The position numbers were made by a program, and so were the translations under genes. From Isoetes taiwanensis (Eukaryota; Streptophyta; Lycopodiopsida; Isoetales; Isoetaceae), in NCBI GenBank assembly GCA_021234155.1, contig JAJEKV010000064.1:7504001-7568000 (forward strand): a stretch of 64,000 nt of DNA. The letters run 5' to 3'. Under the pieces are notes generated by a model. It did not search any database, was not told the DNA's origin, and worked only from the letters and a program-made list of their open reading frames with translations. Below, one piece after another: positions 48,905 to 63,300 of this stretch. Numbering within the stretch: the first letter of the stretch is position 1; every line of letters starts with the position of its first letter.

Positions 48905-50665
48905 CACATCATAGAGGTCCTTCTGTTGCCAATATAGAAGGGGCTACTAATGCTACTAGTCCCACGACTGCTGCATCCAACACCACCCCCACTACTCCTG
49001 CTAGTGCTTCCGCTCCGTCAGCTGCCGCCCCTCCTGCTCCAGCATCCCATACTACTGCTTCCCTTGACAGAAAGCAGATAGTCTCAACTCCATTGTAACA
49101 GATACAGATCTCATTTTTCTTGAGGAAACATAGGAACACACTACCACACAGGCTGCCAGACCTTCCAAGATATCTGCATTACTCAATATTCAATAAGTGC
49201 ACATGCAAGTGAGGACATAAGGAGTTGCCTGCTACTATTGCACAGCCTTGATGCAGTCAATCTGCAAGACAGACAGGCACAATTGCTACTTGTGGGTGCG
49301 CGTGCAACATTGCAGTGGCAACTCTCTCTTTGTGGCAACATGCTACTTTCCTCACTCTATCACACTTATTTGGATGTAGATAGGTTGGAGCCTTATGCTG
49401 GTCTATATGATAACATACAGCAGCACAAACAATTAGGCAAAGTCATGTTGCTTGGAGACGCTAATGCATGCACCGGGGTGGAGCAGGTCACAATATTTAA
49501 ACCCTTGGCAGAGGACGTGTCGCAGCTGAGCCCTGCAGAGGCATCTTGTCCAAGGACATCAGATCACAACCATGTCACATGCTATGGCAGGCATTTACTT
49601 TTGCTATGCAGCATCTTTAACTTGGTCATTTGCAATGGGCTTGCACAATGGCCGTCCTCTAGCAAATGTACTTGTAGGCGGGAGAACCAGGGTAGGCAGC
49701 TTCAGTACTGTGGATTACATACTGGCAGGGGAGCAAGATTTGCATCTAATTACCCATTTTGACATTGGAATAGACAATCAAGGTAAGGAAATGGACTTTA
49801 ACCACCAACCCCTTTTTTGCATGTAGATTGGCAGGCTATCTGCTACTTCACTACCCCGTGTGCCTCAGCTGCGCATGGATTATGACCATGTACAAACCTA
49901 TGCTCAGATGCTTGAGCATGACTTGGAGGAAACATTGCAGCTTTTGCAGCAGCATGCCCAGTTGATTCAAGCAGTTATGACGACTGTTGACAGCTACTTT
50001 GGGAGAGGCCACTCACATAAGCCCTTGGGAGCTACTAGCTTCCCTCACAACTGGTGAATTGATGACAAATGTAAGGAGTCCAAACAACATGCATGCCATC
50101 AGCTAATACTATGCCTTCTTCAAGGGCAGGAAAGCCAAATATATCACAGAACACCAGCGACACGTCCTATCTCCGGGAATTGCCACTCCAAGACATTCTG
50201 GAGAAGGGTATTGAGCAAGCCTTTGCAACCGGCAGGGAACATTACCTCGGCCAATGGGTGCAATATTTGCAGCAGCTTTATGATCCAATGGGGGGTCGAG
50301 GGCCTCGCTAATGGCAAAGCGGCAGATTTGGATGGCATGCAGGCAGAGACCATAAAGTGGGTTGGGCTGCTGGTGCATGTCTTGACGGCATTATTCAGTA
50401 GAGCATTGCAAGAAGACTTCCCCCGCAGTGAACCACTAGCAGTACAAAGCAGGTAACTTTAATGCCCAACCAATTATTGAACCATCATGGTCAGCTTCCT
50501 CTTTTCAAAACTGTTCGCTAGAATCCTTGAGCAACAGCTAACGATGTGGGCAACGGAAGCGGAGGTACATGGTCTTACAGAGGCAAGATTCCAGCCCAAA
50601 CACTCCACCATCAACTATATTTTCACTCTGGGAACCTTGATTGACGATATATAGATGTACATTGT
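48905..50665 (+). mobile_element. Decayed LINE: endonuclease and start of reverse transcriptase
   Basis: An Ala/Pro/Thr-rich stretch (48950-49080) leads into endonuclease sequence: KVMLLGDANACTGVEQ (about 49440-49490), NGLAQWPSSSKCTCRREN in one phase and VGSFSTVDYILAGEQDLHLI in another. After a gap the RT starts: GLANGKAADLDGMQAETIKW (about 50300-50360), then TIMVSFLFSKLFARILEQQL and GLTEARFQPKHSTINYIFTL (to about 50654). The order and motifs match the LINE at 27 kb (LANGKAADSFG, RTIMVSNMWAKLFATI, QAGFRPSHSTTDQLVTL). Multiple shifts break it, and it ends inside RT. Confidence 0.75.
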
Positions 50666-51295
50666 CTCCCGACCAAGTGATGTGAAGAATTTGCTATGTT
50701 TAATGCAAAAACTTTCTTGTCGAAACAAGGATTTCATATGATCTTCGTTGCCATGGAATAGAGGCTGAAATTTTAAGTTGCAAAGTTGTTATTAAATCCA
50801 GTTGACAAAGTGGACCTTTTTTTTTTTTTTTGTGTGTGTTAATAAGATAAAGATTGTTTTGCACCATTACTATTACTACATTTTGTAAAACAAAAAACAT
50901 TTGACCTTGGATTTGGAGGCATCTTTTGCACTCTAAGAGTCCACAAAAAAACGTGAAAAAGGGAACGAGAAAAAAGAAAAGGAACATTGAAATCACTAGA
51001 CAAATGCGAGCATCTTATTTAACAACCATGGTCATGTTTGAACCAACATGAAATCAGAAAAAACATGAAATCAGAAAAACTCCGTGTATTTTTTCCCTCA
51101 ATGTGGCTTTAACATAACAGCGAAAAAATTTGCCGTCCACAAATGGCCCAAACATAAAGCATGTGCAACCATCCCTCTTAGGCTTTTGGACAAAGAGTGA
51201 AAAAAACGTACATGACGGTTGCCAGTGGAGATTTAGGGTATAGCGTACCTTATCTATTTTGTCTTTGTTCATTCTTCCTTGTTTCAAACCGCATT

Positions 51296-54200
51296 TCAGC
51301 CAGGAAATGTGGTGCCAAATATCTGAAACGTTCTAGATTCCCATGGATGTAACTTATCCAAATAATAAGATTTTATACAACACTTGATCCAAGGAGGCTG
51401 GCGCGGTTTTACAAGATCATTATCGCCTGTAATTCCAAGAAGTTTGTTTACCTTCCTTTGTAATGTCCCGACAACATCATTATGTTGATGAAAATGACCA
51501 GCAGGATGCCCGTTGAAGAATTGAGTCTGCACAAGAAACTCTTGATCATGCAAATTCATAGCAAAACTGAAAAGAAAGAAACGGGAAAGATAAATAGACA
51601 GAAAGCAAGAAAGATTCGTTATTGTCTACGGAAGACCCATTGGGTCTATCAGACCAAGAACATATAAAATTAAGGACCTGCAATAACAGTGAAGGCCTCC
51701 AAGACACTAGAAAGTCGAATAATAGAACTAATCAAAATTCAATGGATATAGGAAACTGATCTAATCGCCATCCTAGATGCTCCAAGGAATCGTCTGATAT
51801 CAGCATTTTTCTCCTTTTTAAACCCTATCTTGTTTTCTCTTCTTTTTCTTTACGTTCTTTGAGGTTGCTAATGTATCACAAAGTTTCCCTTCTTTGGGAG
51901 CCATCCATCATACCAGCACGTTGCGACTCTTCATCAACAAGAAAGAATAAAGTAGCTTTTGCTTTAGGTCACTTTGACTATTTCTAATTTTGAGGATAAT
52001 CCTTTTCTGAGCAAGCTCATGAACGAATGAAGATATACATTTCTGGTTGTTGGATGTCTGAAAAGAGTGTGATATCTTTCTCTTATGACATAATAAATAG
52101 GCAGGGCAGGTAAAGATGAAATGTTGTTTCTACTCCATCGTGGTCGAATTGCACAAAATACATTTCCCATCCTTCTGGCTTAGATGTTTAGCACGCCCCA
52201 GCTCAATTTTCCAACTGATGAGAGGGACACCCTGCACTGCTCCATTGAGAATCTCATCTTATTTGGGACATCAATGTCAAGATAACCCTATCTTGTTTTC
52301 TCTTCTTTTTCGTTACTTTCTTAGAGGTTGCTAATGTATTATGAAGTTTCCTTTCTTTGGGAGCCATCCATCATACGAGCTCTTCATCAACAAGAAAGAA
52401 TAAGGTAGCTTCTGTTTGCTTTAGGTCACTTTGACTGTTTCTAATTTGAGGATAATCCAGTGTGGCTTCTTTGGATTATGCATGAATCGTGATAAAATTC
52501 CTACTGCATATGCTATGTCTGGCCGAGTATGAGTGAGGGCTTGCAGAAGGGCTTGCAGAATCAACTGAGGAAGAGGACCGCACAGCAGAAGAACAAGCAG
52601 ATGCAGAAGGACAAGCGGATGGTTCAACTTGACGAACAGAGGAACATGGATTAAATGGAATAGGTTGAGAACTAGAACTAGAATTAGATCGAAAACTTGA
52701 GGACTCGTTGACAGGCAAAGCAGATGCAGGCACAGGTACATGAGAAATAGAACCAGAACTAAGTGATAGAGAATACCAATTTGAAACAAATTTCTGATCT
52801 CGGTATCATAGTTTGGTAGTGGCAGCCGATGAAATTCCATGGAGTACACTGCGTCTTCCACAAATTGTATGCTTCTAGATACAAAAACTGTTCTTGTAAC
52901 AGGGTCATAACATCGCCATCCCTTCATGTGAGTTGGATATTCAATAAAAATTATTTTAGTGGATCGATCAGATAGTTTGCCATTCTTTTGAAGTACTTCT
53001 CGAGGAATAGATTCATAGCCAAGACATCCAAACACGCATAAATTAGAAACATTCGGTTGGATTCCATACAAAGCTTCGTAGGGCATTTTCAGATTTAAAG
53101 CCTTAGTGGGAGCCCGATTAGAAACATAGATTGCTGTTAATACTGCTTCAGCCCAAAATTCTGGTGGTAAACCTTTATGCTTTAACATACTTCTTGCTAA
53201 ATCCATGATGGTTCGATTTTTACGCTCTGCCACACTGTTTTGAGCATGAGCATAAGGTACAATCAACTCCCTTTTTATACCTTTGTTGTCCACATAAGCA
53301 TCAAACTCTTGAGACATATATTCGCCACCATTATCCGTTCTCAATGCCTTGATGGTTGTTGAAAATTCATTTTCTACCAACTAGCTGAAAGTTTTGAAGA
53401 TAGATAAAGCTTGAGACTTAAGTTTGATAGGATAAACCCAAGCAAATCGGCTGAAATCATGAACTAGGACAATGAAATACCTGTTACCACCAAATGTTAC
53501 CACCAAATGATGCAATAATATCTGAATGGATTAGTTCAAGAGGCTTTTGGGCTCTGAATTCTGCTTTTGTAGGAAAGGGAGCTTGGACTTGCTTGTCAAG
53601 TCTGCAGGCATGACAAACAAGGTTTTTAACTTGAAAGGAAGGCAACCCGTGCAACATTTTGAGCTGAGAAGCAATGACTAAAGAAGGCAGACTGATGTGG
53701 CCATACCTTTCATGCCAAAGATGTTCTTGAGTTTTAGAAATAGCTGCTACAAGTGATGATTCCTGAGGCAAACTAACACTAAGAAAGCTTCTTGTCAAAC
53801 TCACTAACACTAAGAAGGTTTACTAGCAGACCAGGAACCAAAATGATGTCCTCAATTCTGAAAGTTGTGCAATAATCTGTCTGAAACTGGACAGCACCTT
53901 TTCCTTTGGATTTGGCACAATTCCCATCTGCCATTCTAACCACAGTTGAATCATGAGACTTCAGATCCTTAAAGACAGTTGACTGACCTGCCAAATGTTT
54001 TGTTGCTCCCGAATCAATAAGCCACTGATCTGAGTCTTTTTGTGAATGAGTAGTAGCAACATTTAAGAAATGGGTTTCCAATTCTTCAATAGAGGCCTGA
54101 GAAACCTGGCACTGGTTTGAAGTTGAGACACATCTGGTACATCCTCCTTAGATTTATGATTATTTTTAGCCTCTTGCCTTTTATGTACTGAGCCAAGTCC

Positions 54201-57200
54201 CATTTGAGTTTGCGACAATCTTTCTTCAGATGGCCTTTTTTATTGCAATACCAACAAGCAAAAGGAGTTTTTGGTTGAGTACTGGCAGAAACATTAGATT
54301 TGGAAGATTCAATAGAAGAAGGATCAAATCTTTAACTCAGTGAAAGGACAAATATAATGTATTGGTTACAGTGGATATCAGAGCCACAGGTTTGCTTCTG
54401 GTTGGGGCAACTACAGGGTAGTTGGGAGCTCTAGTGGTCACCTGCTCGCCATGGGGCCCCAAGGAGGTGGTGTTTTGTTTTTTTTTTTTTTTTTTTTTTT
54501 TTTTGGGGGGGCGTTAATACAAACTCAGACTGTGGGCCTCCAAGGATCTGACAGCACCACCACTACGGGGTTCAAGAGTATATTACTGGAACACACATGG
54601 ATCGCATATTCCCAATTATATATAAATTTTATAAACAACACAAGGGACAAGTTATTACAGACCGCATCTTTTCCATACAGGTAGGCATGGATTCGGGCAG
54701 TTGGATCCTCTAAAGTAAGTCGGACCCTGTAGGTAAATGTGCCTCTGGATTCCTCACCAGCATTATCACCATTATCCTTTGTCTCCTTTATCTTATCACA
54801 TAAATCCATTGCCATGAAGGGCCACAATGACACCACGCGCACAATGCAACGGAACTTAAAAGTAACCTGTAAAACAACAAAATAGCAACCAAATCAGCCA
54901 CAGTTCACAACAATGCCATATCCTTAATTCTTATATCTCCTAGGTAACATTAGGCTTCTAAACTCTTTTGGTTACTGTGCCCCTCTTCTTTGTTTGCATC
55001 TTTTTGCTTCCCTAATTATTTCCTGGTTTTTAGACAGATATTCCAGACACTGATTGGTGCAATTTAAGCTGAGATGCAGCTGACTTGCATGATAGTAACG
55101 ACGTCCATTGAAGTCGTCTAGCTGCAAATAACTTTTGAATATGTGTCACCAAGTGCTATTGTATCACATCCCCAGAATGAGCAACATCTAATCACATACA
55201 AACCTAAGTGAACCCTAAACCTCATATTTCAAATTGTCTACACAACACACCTGAGAAGAAGCAAGAACTTCCCTTAGTGTTGAAGGTCTCATGTGATCAA
55301 ATTCAGTCACTGTAGATAAACAATACAACAGAAAGTATGCATCTGAAGATAGAAACAAAGACAACAACAACGCAGTTCTACTTTATCACTGCGCAAGCAC
55401 TAGAATTAAACCCAAAAAAAAGGAAGGAAAGATCTATTAAACGTCTATGGGAGACCCATAGGTTCTATGAGACTGAAAACATACAGAAATATGGACTGCA
55501 AGGAGGATGATAGCCTCCAAGACATTAAATATTCAATCCCTAAAACCATCTATTCGAACTTCAATCAAAAAGCTCCTAGTTAGATCTTCCAATTGGCATT
55601 TTAGCTGCTCTAAAGAATGCTCTGATATCAGCATTTGCTTTGTTTTACTCCTGCCATGTTTTCTCTTCTGAAAAGACTGTTTTGGGCTTCAGTTTTGCTG
55701 CCAGCTTTATTTTCGTAGAGGTCGCCAATGTCACTCCTCTAATGTCATCATCAACAAGGAAGAAAGAAAGAGTTTATCAATGTCTACAGGAGACCAAATA
55801 AATCTACATCATCTAGGAGCATTCTCCTACGTGCTATTAAACCCTCAGTGCCTACTCTACAATCTCATCACATAAGAGTTTTGTGAACCCTTGTAATTTG
55901 CAAATTAATTGGAGGAAATCTTGTTCCCAATACTGCCGCTAAACTCATGATCCAGAATAAAATGCATCTTACTCGGAAGTGAAATCATTAGTGTGCACTA
56001 ACAGGCAAAGCAGTAGGGTAGAAAATGGTTCAATCCATGTCCTTGCCTGTTAGTGCACTCTAATGTCTTCCCGTCCTAGTGCCTCCAGAAGGAAGAATCT
56101 AGTCCACTAATATCTTCTCATCCTAGTTCCTCTAGAAGGAAGATCTAGTGCACTAATGTCTTCCCATCCTAGTTCCTCTAGAAGGAAGAACAGGCTGTAA
56201 AACACAGTAGAAGGAAGATCTAGTGCACTAATGTCTTCCCATCCTGGTTCCTCTAGAAGGAAGAACAGGCTGTAAAACACAGAAAAGATTGGAGTGTCAA
56301 TATATTCAACCCACGGCCTGTTAGTGCACTCTAATGTCTTCACATACTAGTGCCTCCGGCAGGAAGAATAGAACTTGAAAGGAGAGGATGGCCTTAACAC
56401 CCTTTTTGTGGAGGAAGTCAGAAGTCATATTATGAACGGGTTAACTGCAAGACAGCAACAAACACATACATTCTCTAAAATTAACCGATTGTTCAGCAGC
56501 AGGTTGCAGAAGCTAGAAAGGATCTCAATGAATGGGCAGTTTGCAGAGATGGCAAAGTCATTATCTGGAACAGGAACAAGGCTGGTAGATAGCTGCTTTA
56601 AATTTTTATGGAAGAAGTTATTAAAGGATTTCTGAAACTTGAGAATTGGCTGAAGAAGGCTTTCCAACAGCCGCAGGCTACTCTTGTAGTTGCAGGCTAC
56701 TCTTGTAATCGCAGGAAGAGTACGGAGTCTGCATACCGGAAGTTTTTGCCAAATGGTGGCATCTTTAGAGGTTCTAGTAGAGTGAGGTCCGTAATTTGCA
56801 ATAAACATAGAATTGGCAAGGTAATTACAAAGAAATGCAACTTCAGGGAGGATGCAAAGGATAAGATCTCATTACTCTTTGATTGAAGGAGATTAAAAGA
56901 CATTATTATCCAAATATGGAGATAAATAATGATTTGACAGTCACCGATGATATGACATTGTCATTCCAAAGCCTGTATATGATCCATGTTGTTCTAGACA
57001 TTAATAAACGTTTTTTCTTGTTTTCTTCCTTATCTTTCTTCCAATTGGTCTCAATTGGATGCTGCGTAAAATGATTCAAAATGTTCAGGACTTCATGATA
57101 TCATGATAGCTGCTGCCAAACCTATGCAAGTTAAGATTGCTTCCTATATTGGAAGGACAGCATAGGCTCCCTTGGTTAGCATATATGTCCCGCCACGATT

Positions 57201-57299
57201 TAAGGGAAAGAATGGGTGATTCTCCCCAACCTCAAAGTGACTCGTACAATATGAATTGTCCTAGAGGATAGTAGAAATCTTTAGTAGGCATTAATTGTT

Positions 57300-57330
<31 letters not shown>

Positions 57331-60300
57331 CATCTCCTGATCTTCGTAATGTGTGCTCACTCAGGAGTTTTGGCAACAAAATCTTTTGGGAATGAAGAAT
57401 CTTGTTTGAGCACCTGCTTCCCCGTACTCAGGTGCAAGAACCTTGTCAAAAAGCCAATGCAAATCAGTGGCATAATAAGTGAGATTCAGTTTTCCCTTGG
57501 AAACCTAGCTCGTGGTACGGCTAACATTGAAATTATGTGCACCATGTCAAAAGCCTCACACATTAGCTTAGAGAAGAGGTGATTTTACAACCTTCCATGT
57601 GGCATACCGCACTACAACAAACTACCTGTAACGGACTGCAATGGTTCAGGGCACCACTGATGCAATTCCATTTCTTGAAGCAGCCTCCGTTGGTATGATC
57701 TGCAATATAGCATTACATAAACAAAGTTGGCAAATACAACTTAATGATATCCTCAGCTTCTAGATCAAAATAGTACCTTACACGATCTTCCACAATGCTG
57801 CTTCTGTTAGAAAGCATGCTTACCTTCCCGGATCTTGAGAGCACAATTTCCAGCATGCAGTTGTGAACTCTAGCAGAGATATTACGTAACTTAAACCAAC
57901 TCCCAGGTTTAGGAATTACACAAACAAGCTCATGAGAATTTTCAACAATAACAGGTAAAATTGTCCCTCTCAAAGGTGAACGTCGAAGTACTTCCAAAGG
58001 TGGCAAAGGAAACGGACAAGCTTTAGTCTCAAAATTTTCTCCTGAAAAATCACTACGGCAAAGTACAAAAAGTATCAGTGTAAAATGTAGCTAGGCAGAA
58101 AATTGATACCGTCAATTTTTTAAGCAAACTGAATGATCAAGTTTACAAAAAGTTCAATGATCCCATTAATTGCTTTTCTATCTGATGTCTGTCTGGTAGT
58201 ATCATATTGCCACAATGTTATGAACTTGCTCTCAATCATGCTTATCAAATAAATGATGTTACAGCTTGCACAAAATTCCAGATGATATGGTGCAGGATCG
58301 CATGAAACATGCACGATACTGCCCGAAGAATGATAATGACACCCATGGGCTGGTTTTCCTCCACTCTCTCTTTTGCTCATAACCGACTAATCATTGGCCC
58401 CTGTCAAATCTGCTAAGGCACGTTGCAGATAGTGGGGGGCCTGCTGATACAGTATGGCATTTAATGTTGCAGCCTAAAGATATTGGAACTAAAAAAAATA
58501 GCTCCAGTTTACCAAGGTTGAAGATGATTAATCTTTTGTCTTCATCCACTGTTTAAAGGCGGGACATGAATTGTTGAAATGCCCCTTCTGACCACATGCT
58601 TTGCAAATAATTTGAGATTTGCCTCTTTTGGGTGATATTCTTGGTCTTCTTTGATGATCTATTTGTTGATCTTGTGATTCCTTGCCTTTGACATCCGAGA
58701 TTGCTACATTAAGTTGAGCCTGCCGTGTCAAAGTGAGCTGTGCCAAATTAAGCTGAACCTGCTCTTAGTATACTCTAACTCCTCTTGTACTAGCAAATTT
58801 TGAATCTCATTGAATTCGCAGGTAACTCCCTTTTTGAGCCAACACTTTGATAGGTCCAACAATATTTGGAAATTAATCTCCCAACGCTTCTAAGAATGAT
58901 AATGATTTAATGAGCATCACTTATGGCATCATCGGCGCTGAAGGTCTATGGGCTCACTGATATTGAAGGAATAGAGACAGACCAGAGATGAAGCGTAAGC
59001 TTCTCAGAGTGCTAAAGAAGTCAACTACGCTAAAGTAATTATGACATTTATGGTAATATGTCGTGTCAGCACAACAGGTGGCAGCATATGCTGGGTCATC
59101 ATAACAAGGTTCTAACATCCCCCTCATGACCAGCATAGCTGAAAAAGATCTAATTTAACAAAAGAAAACCTTAAAAAGGTTTGTGTATTTCTAAAGAAAG
59201 AGATATAACCAGTGAGACATTTTCTAGAATCAAAATCTGTTAGACGCCATGTCTGAATCAGAATAGATAGTGAGTTTTGCAGTAATCACTTACATTTTCT
59301 AGAATCAAAATCTGTTGACGCCATGTCTGAATCAGAATAGATAGTGAGTGTTGCAGTAATCGCTTTAGTGTTGTGAGTACCTAGATATTAAAGGACACGC
59401 TTGGCGGCCTTCCAATGTGACTCTTTGGGATGTGTCATAAAGCGAGACAAGACTCCTACTACATAAACAATATCAGATCCAGCTAACTGCCTGTATAATG
59501 TGGCATCTATATCTTCTTCTTCAGATTGTAGAACTAACTTTTGATCTCGTTCATATGGTGTTGGAGCATTACAATCTGTCATATGGAATTTTCTCGAAAT
59601 TTCTGATATGTATTTTGTTGACACAAAGATATACCTGTAGGCTGCTGCCAGACTTCTATTCCAAGGCAATAATGCAGAAACCCTAAATCGGTGACCTCAA
59701 AATGAGTGCTTGGAAGATCTTTAGTGGAAAGAATAAGATCGGCAGCATCCCCTGTCAAGATTGTGTCATCCACATACAAAATAATTATGGAAACCAAAAA
59801 CCCTTGGAATTTAAAATATAGCTTTGAATCTGTTCATGATCTTCGGTACCGCATGTTAGTGCTAAATGTATTGATCTTCATGTTCCAACTGCGTGGTGCC
59901 ATGTTTCAAGCCATAAGGCTTTTCTTGAACTTGCAAACATAATTAGAATAATTTTTAACTACAAATCCATTGCTGCATATACAGTTCCTCTTGTAAATCT
60001 CCATCAAAAAATAAAGATTTCAAAATCCATTTGATAAATTGGCCATCCTTTTTGTGCTGCTAAAGAGATTACAGCTCACATAGTGTCCATCTTACTACAG
60101 GTGCAAACACTTCATTATAATCAATGCCTTCTTCCTGTGTGTATCCTTTAGCGACCAGTCTTGCTTTATATTTGGATATTGTGCCTCTGAATGATACTTT
60201 CTGCGAAAAAATTCACTTGGCTCCAGTAATATTGTGATCTGCTGGTTTTAGGACAAGTTCCCAAGTCCCTTGCTTAGAAAGCATGGACAATTCTTCTGTC

Positions 60301-63300
60301 GTAGCTTGATGCAATGAGCATGTTTTGCTGCTTGAGATGAAGCATAACCTTCTCAGAGTGCTAAAGGAGTCAACTACGCTAAGGTGACTATGACATTTAT
60401 AGTAATATGTCATATCAGCATAACAGGTGGCAGCATATGCTGAGTCATCATAACAAGTTTCTAACAAGCCCAACAAGCCCATCCTTCAATGTTTTTAGCT
60501 GAGATGAATAAGATGGAACTCCTGTGCAGCATTCTAAAATGAGTTGCTCCATCTGTTGAATTACTATAGTCTGCTTTGCTAATCCAGTGACGGTACATGT
60601 TTGCTCAAGTTAGTCCCATGCTTCATTATGTTTAACCCCTTACCTGACATCTCAAGTCTGTATCCACAGCCCAGATTGCAAATAATCCAATGCTTTTGCA
60701 TCTTCACCTGCTTTAGCTAAAGTATCGCAGCCTTTTTGCAGAACTGCTGATAGATCAACTAATCCAAGATAGATTTCAAGGAAGTCCCTCGAAGTACAAT
60801 AATTAGTTCCATCTTATATAGGATTAGGCAAAATCTTCCAAGGTCTACTCTACCCATGCTGTTTTGAACAAATACTTACAAATCAACTGAGAAATCAGCC
60901 GGAAAAACAATCAAAAATCACTCTACAATCATGCAACCAAGAATCAAGCCATGTATTCTTGTTGTGGAGATCAAAATCGGCCTTTAAACGCAAGAATCAC
61001 TGTCTGAATTTGATCTTTCATATCAACTATTAATCAAAAACAAATTTGGCATACTATTCCGAATCTGCCTCTGTGCAGCAATCGGACTAAATGCAGACGA
61101 CCAGATGCGACCTCAGGCATTGTTCTCAGGATCTCAGGTATCCAGTTTCCGCCAGTTCCAAACTGGCCCTTCTTCCACAGAATTCGACCTCAGGTGTCAA
61201 ATTTGATACCAATACTACTTCCTTAAACAGCGGAACTTTTTGCTGCCCCCCGGCTCTGATATCACCTTAAGATTGGGCCTCCCAGACAGCAAGAACTCAG
61301 AAAACATGGCAAGAAACCAGAAAAAAAAAGCTAAATTAAATTAGAAAGTGCACAACACATGGTTCCATAGGACAAGATTGTCTGAAACAAATCCAAACAT
61401 CTACATATGCTAACGTCCAGTTAAATTAGAAAGAGCACAATACATGGTCTTATAGGACAGGATTGTCTGTAACAAACCCTAATGTCTACATATGCTACCG
61501 CCTAGATACTAACTGACATCACGTCATTGATCTTACTTATGTGGCACAGATATGGCTTATTGCTAACATTACAACCACCACCACTCGGGTGCAACGGCAC
61601 CTGTGATGTCCAAGAACCACTTTGATCTTGCAGCTAGGTCCACCATCCAACTACTACTTTATTTTGCAGATACATTATTCACAGAAGTTGTCCATATTTC
61701 TTTTATTCCACAGACATACTTTCAAGAAAATGTTGGTATTTATGTAAACTAAAGTGGCATGCATAGGAACGTCTTAAGAACAATGTGTCAATGTGCATGA
61801 AAGGTGACAGTGATCATGCAGGTTGATACATCATCCTTCATGCACTTCTATGGATGTCACTTTCCTTCATACACAAATACTAGCGTAAAAATGAGGGTCT
61901 TGTGGGCCATGCAAAATGGGATCTTAACCAACATAAGAAACGAAAAAAATGCAGCAACTGTAACCTAAACAACGACGTTGAAGGAAGTGCAAAAAGCATT
62001 AAAGAACAATTATGATGTTAGTGATCCAGCACCATAGAAACATGCTTACGAAGGTATGATCGGAGGAAGAACTACATCCGTGCCATCCCAAACATAGACC
62101 CAAACCATTCCATCTCCAGTGCCAACATAGATTACCTGCACATGCAATTACACTAAATACTCCTCACTTGGTCTTAATAAGAAATTACCACAATGAGCAA
62201 TTAGTTTTGCCTGTAGTATGCGTAAATAATGTTACATCAAGATAGACGTAAGAGAGACACTTATCATTATGGCTACTCTGGGCCCTCCTAGTTGAATCAC
62301 ACAAAGCATTAACTTAAAACAAGACACAACATTTACTCCACCGTTCACCCCCGTAATGATAGTCTATCTATATGCAGTTATTTATATGCAAGAAACATTT
62401 AAGGGATAGACTCTTAAGTATATCTACTGTTCAAACTTATCTTTTGCAAGTGACTGGAGTACTCATCAATTCTGCAATAAATAACACCAATTGTCCCATC
62501 AAGTACCTTTTGTCTCATAAAAAGGTGTCGGCGGGTTTTATATTAGATGGATGTAAAGTTGTCGTTCTTGGGTGAAAAATTGCAAGAGTTTAGCTTTCAG
62601 AAATTGAAAGTAAAGACAAGGGGATCTGGTTTAAAAGGACTCTATGGTTTACACAAGCGCCTTAGAGCTGCATGCAAAGATAATAAGCTTTTGCTGGCAA
62701 TTGGCAACCACACAACACTTGCATCTTCTCCCATCCCTATCAAACTGTTAACTGGGCATCAGCATCATTAGACTTGCTTCATTCAATTATATTACACGAC
62801 TAAATTATCTTCTGATGGAACAAACTTAAATAAATAGTTTGAACTTTATTTTAAAGCCACGGATCAGGTAATCCAATAAAAGATAACGGAACACAAATTC
62901 AATATACAAGCTACCATGTATCACCTTGCAACACAAGTCAAAATAATTTGATGAAGTAACATGGCTAATTGGTATTGAATATTCGCTTGGCCCTGCAACA
63001 CACAAAGGTTTCAACTCCTGTTGGTTTATACTCCTGTATGAGACAAATGGCATTCAATAGATGACCCTCATTCTCAACCTGCTTTCAAAGGACACATTAC
63101 AAAGCTATCCCTAACAGCCATCTTTCCATTTCAACAAAAAATGACCTCTTTTCCCGCATTTTGTGTCCAATAGTTACTAGCACTGTGCGTAGCTCTGAGG
63201 TTCGATTGCCAGTATTTGCAAGTACTTTACTAACAATGGATTTATTTATGTGAAGTCTTAGGTGCTTACAAATGTCATGGCCATAATGGAACCTGACGCA

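Larger units (their letters stand above)
58528..60480 (-). mobile_element. Second Ty1/copia relic in a POT1 intron
   Basis: Minus-strand pieces are a Gag-like frame with CCHC knuckle [14 protein letters not shown] (58746-58528) and RT pieces. The RT pieces are [30 protein letters not shown] (60310-60213), [13 protein letters not shown] with the YVDD catalytic box (about 59797-59750) and [20 protein letters not shown] (to 59388). Gag sequence lies downstream of RT in transcript order, so the element is rearranged, or two relics are present. Frames are broken throughout. Confidence 0.75.

Noticed and set aside
57400-57570. Minus-strand segment reading [15 protein letters not shown], first considered as a POT1 exon
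   Set aside because: It cannot join the preceding exon in phase without a stop. The exon at 55251-55309 ([19 protein letters not shown]) fits both neighbours exactly.
57819-57830. GTAAGC at the end of SRSGK as a POT1 splice donor
   Set aside because: Reading through keeps POT1-like sequence ([14 protein letters not shown]). The next donor (AG|GTACTA, 57777/57776) then matches the phase of the following exon, while the earlier donor does not.
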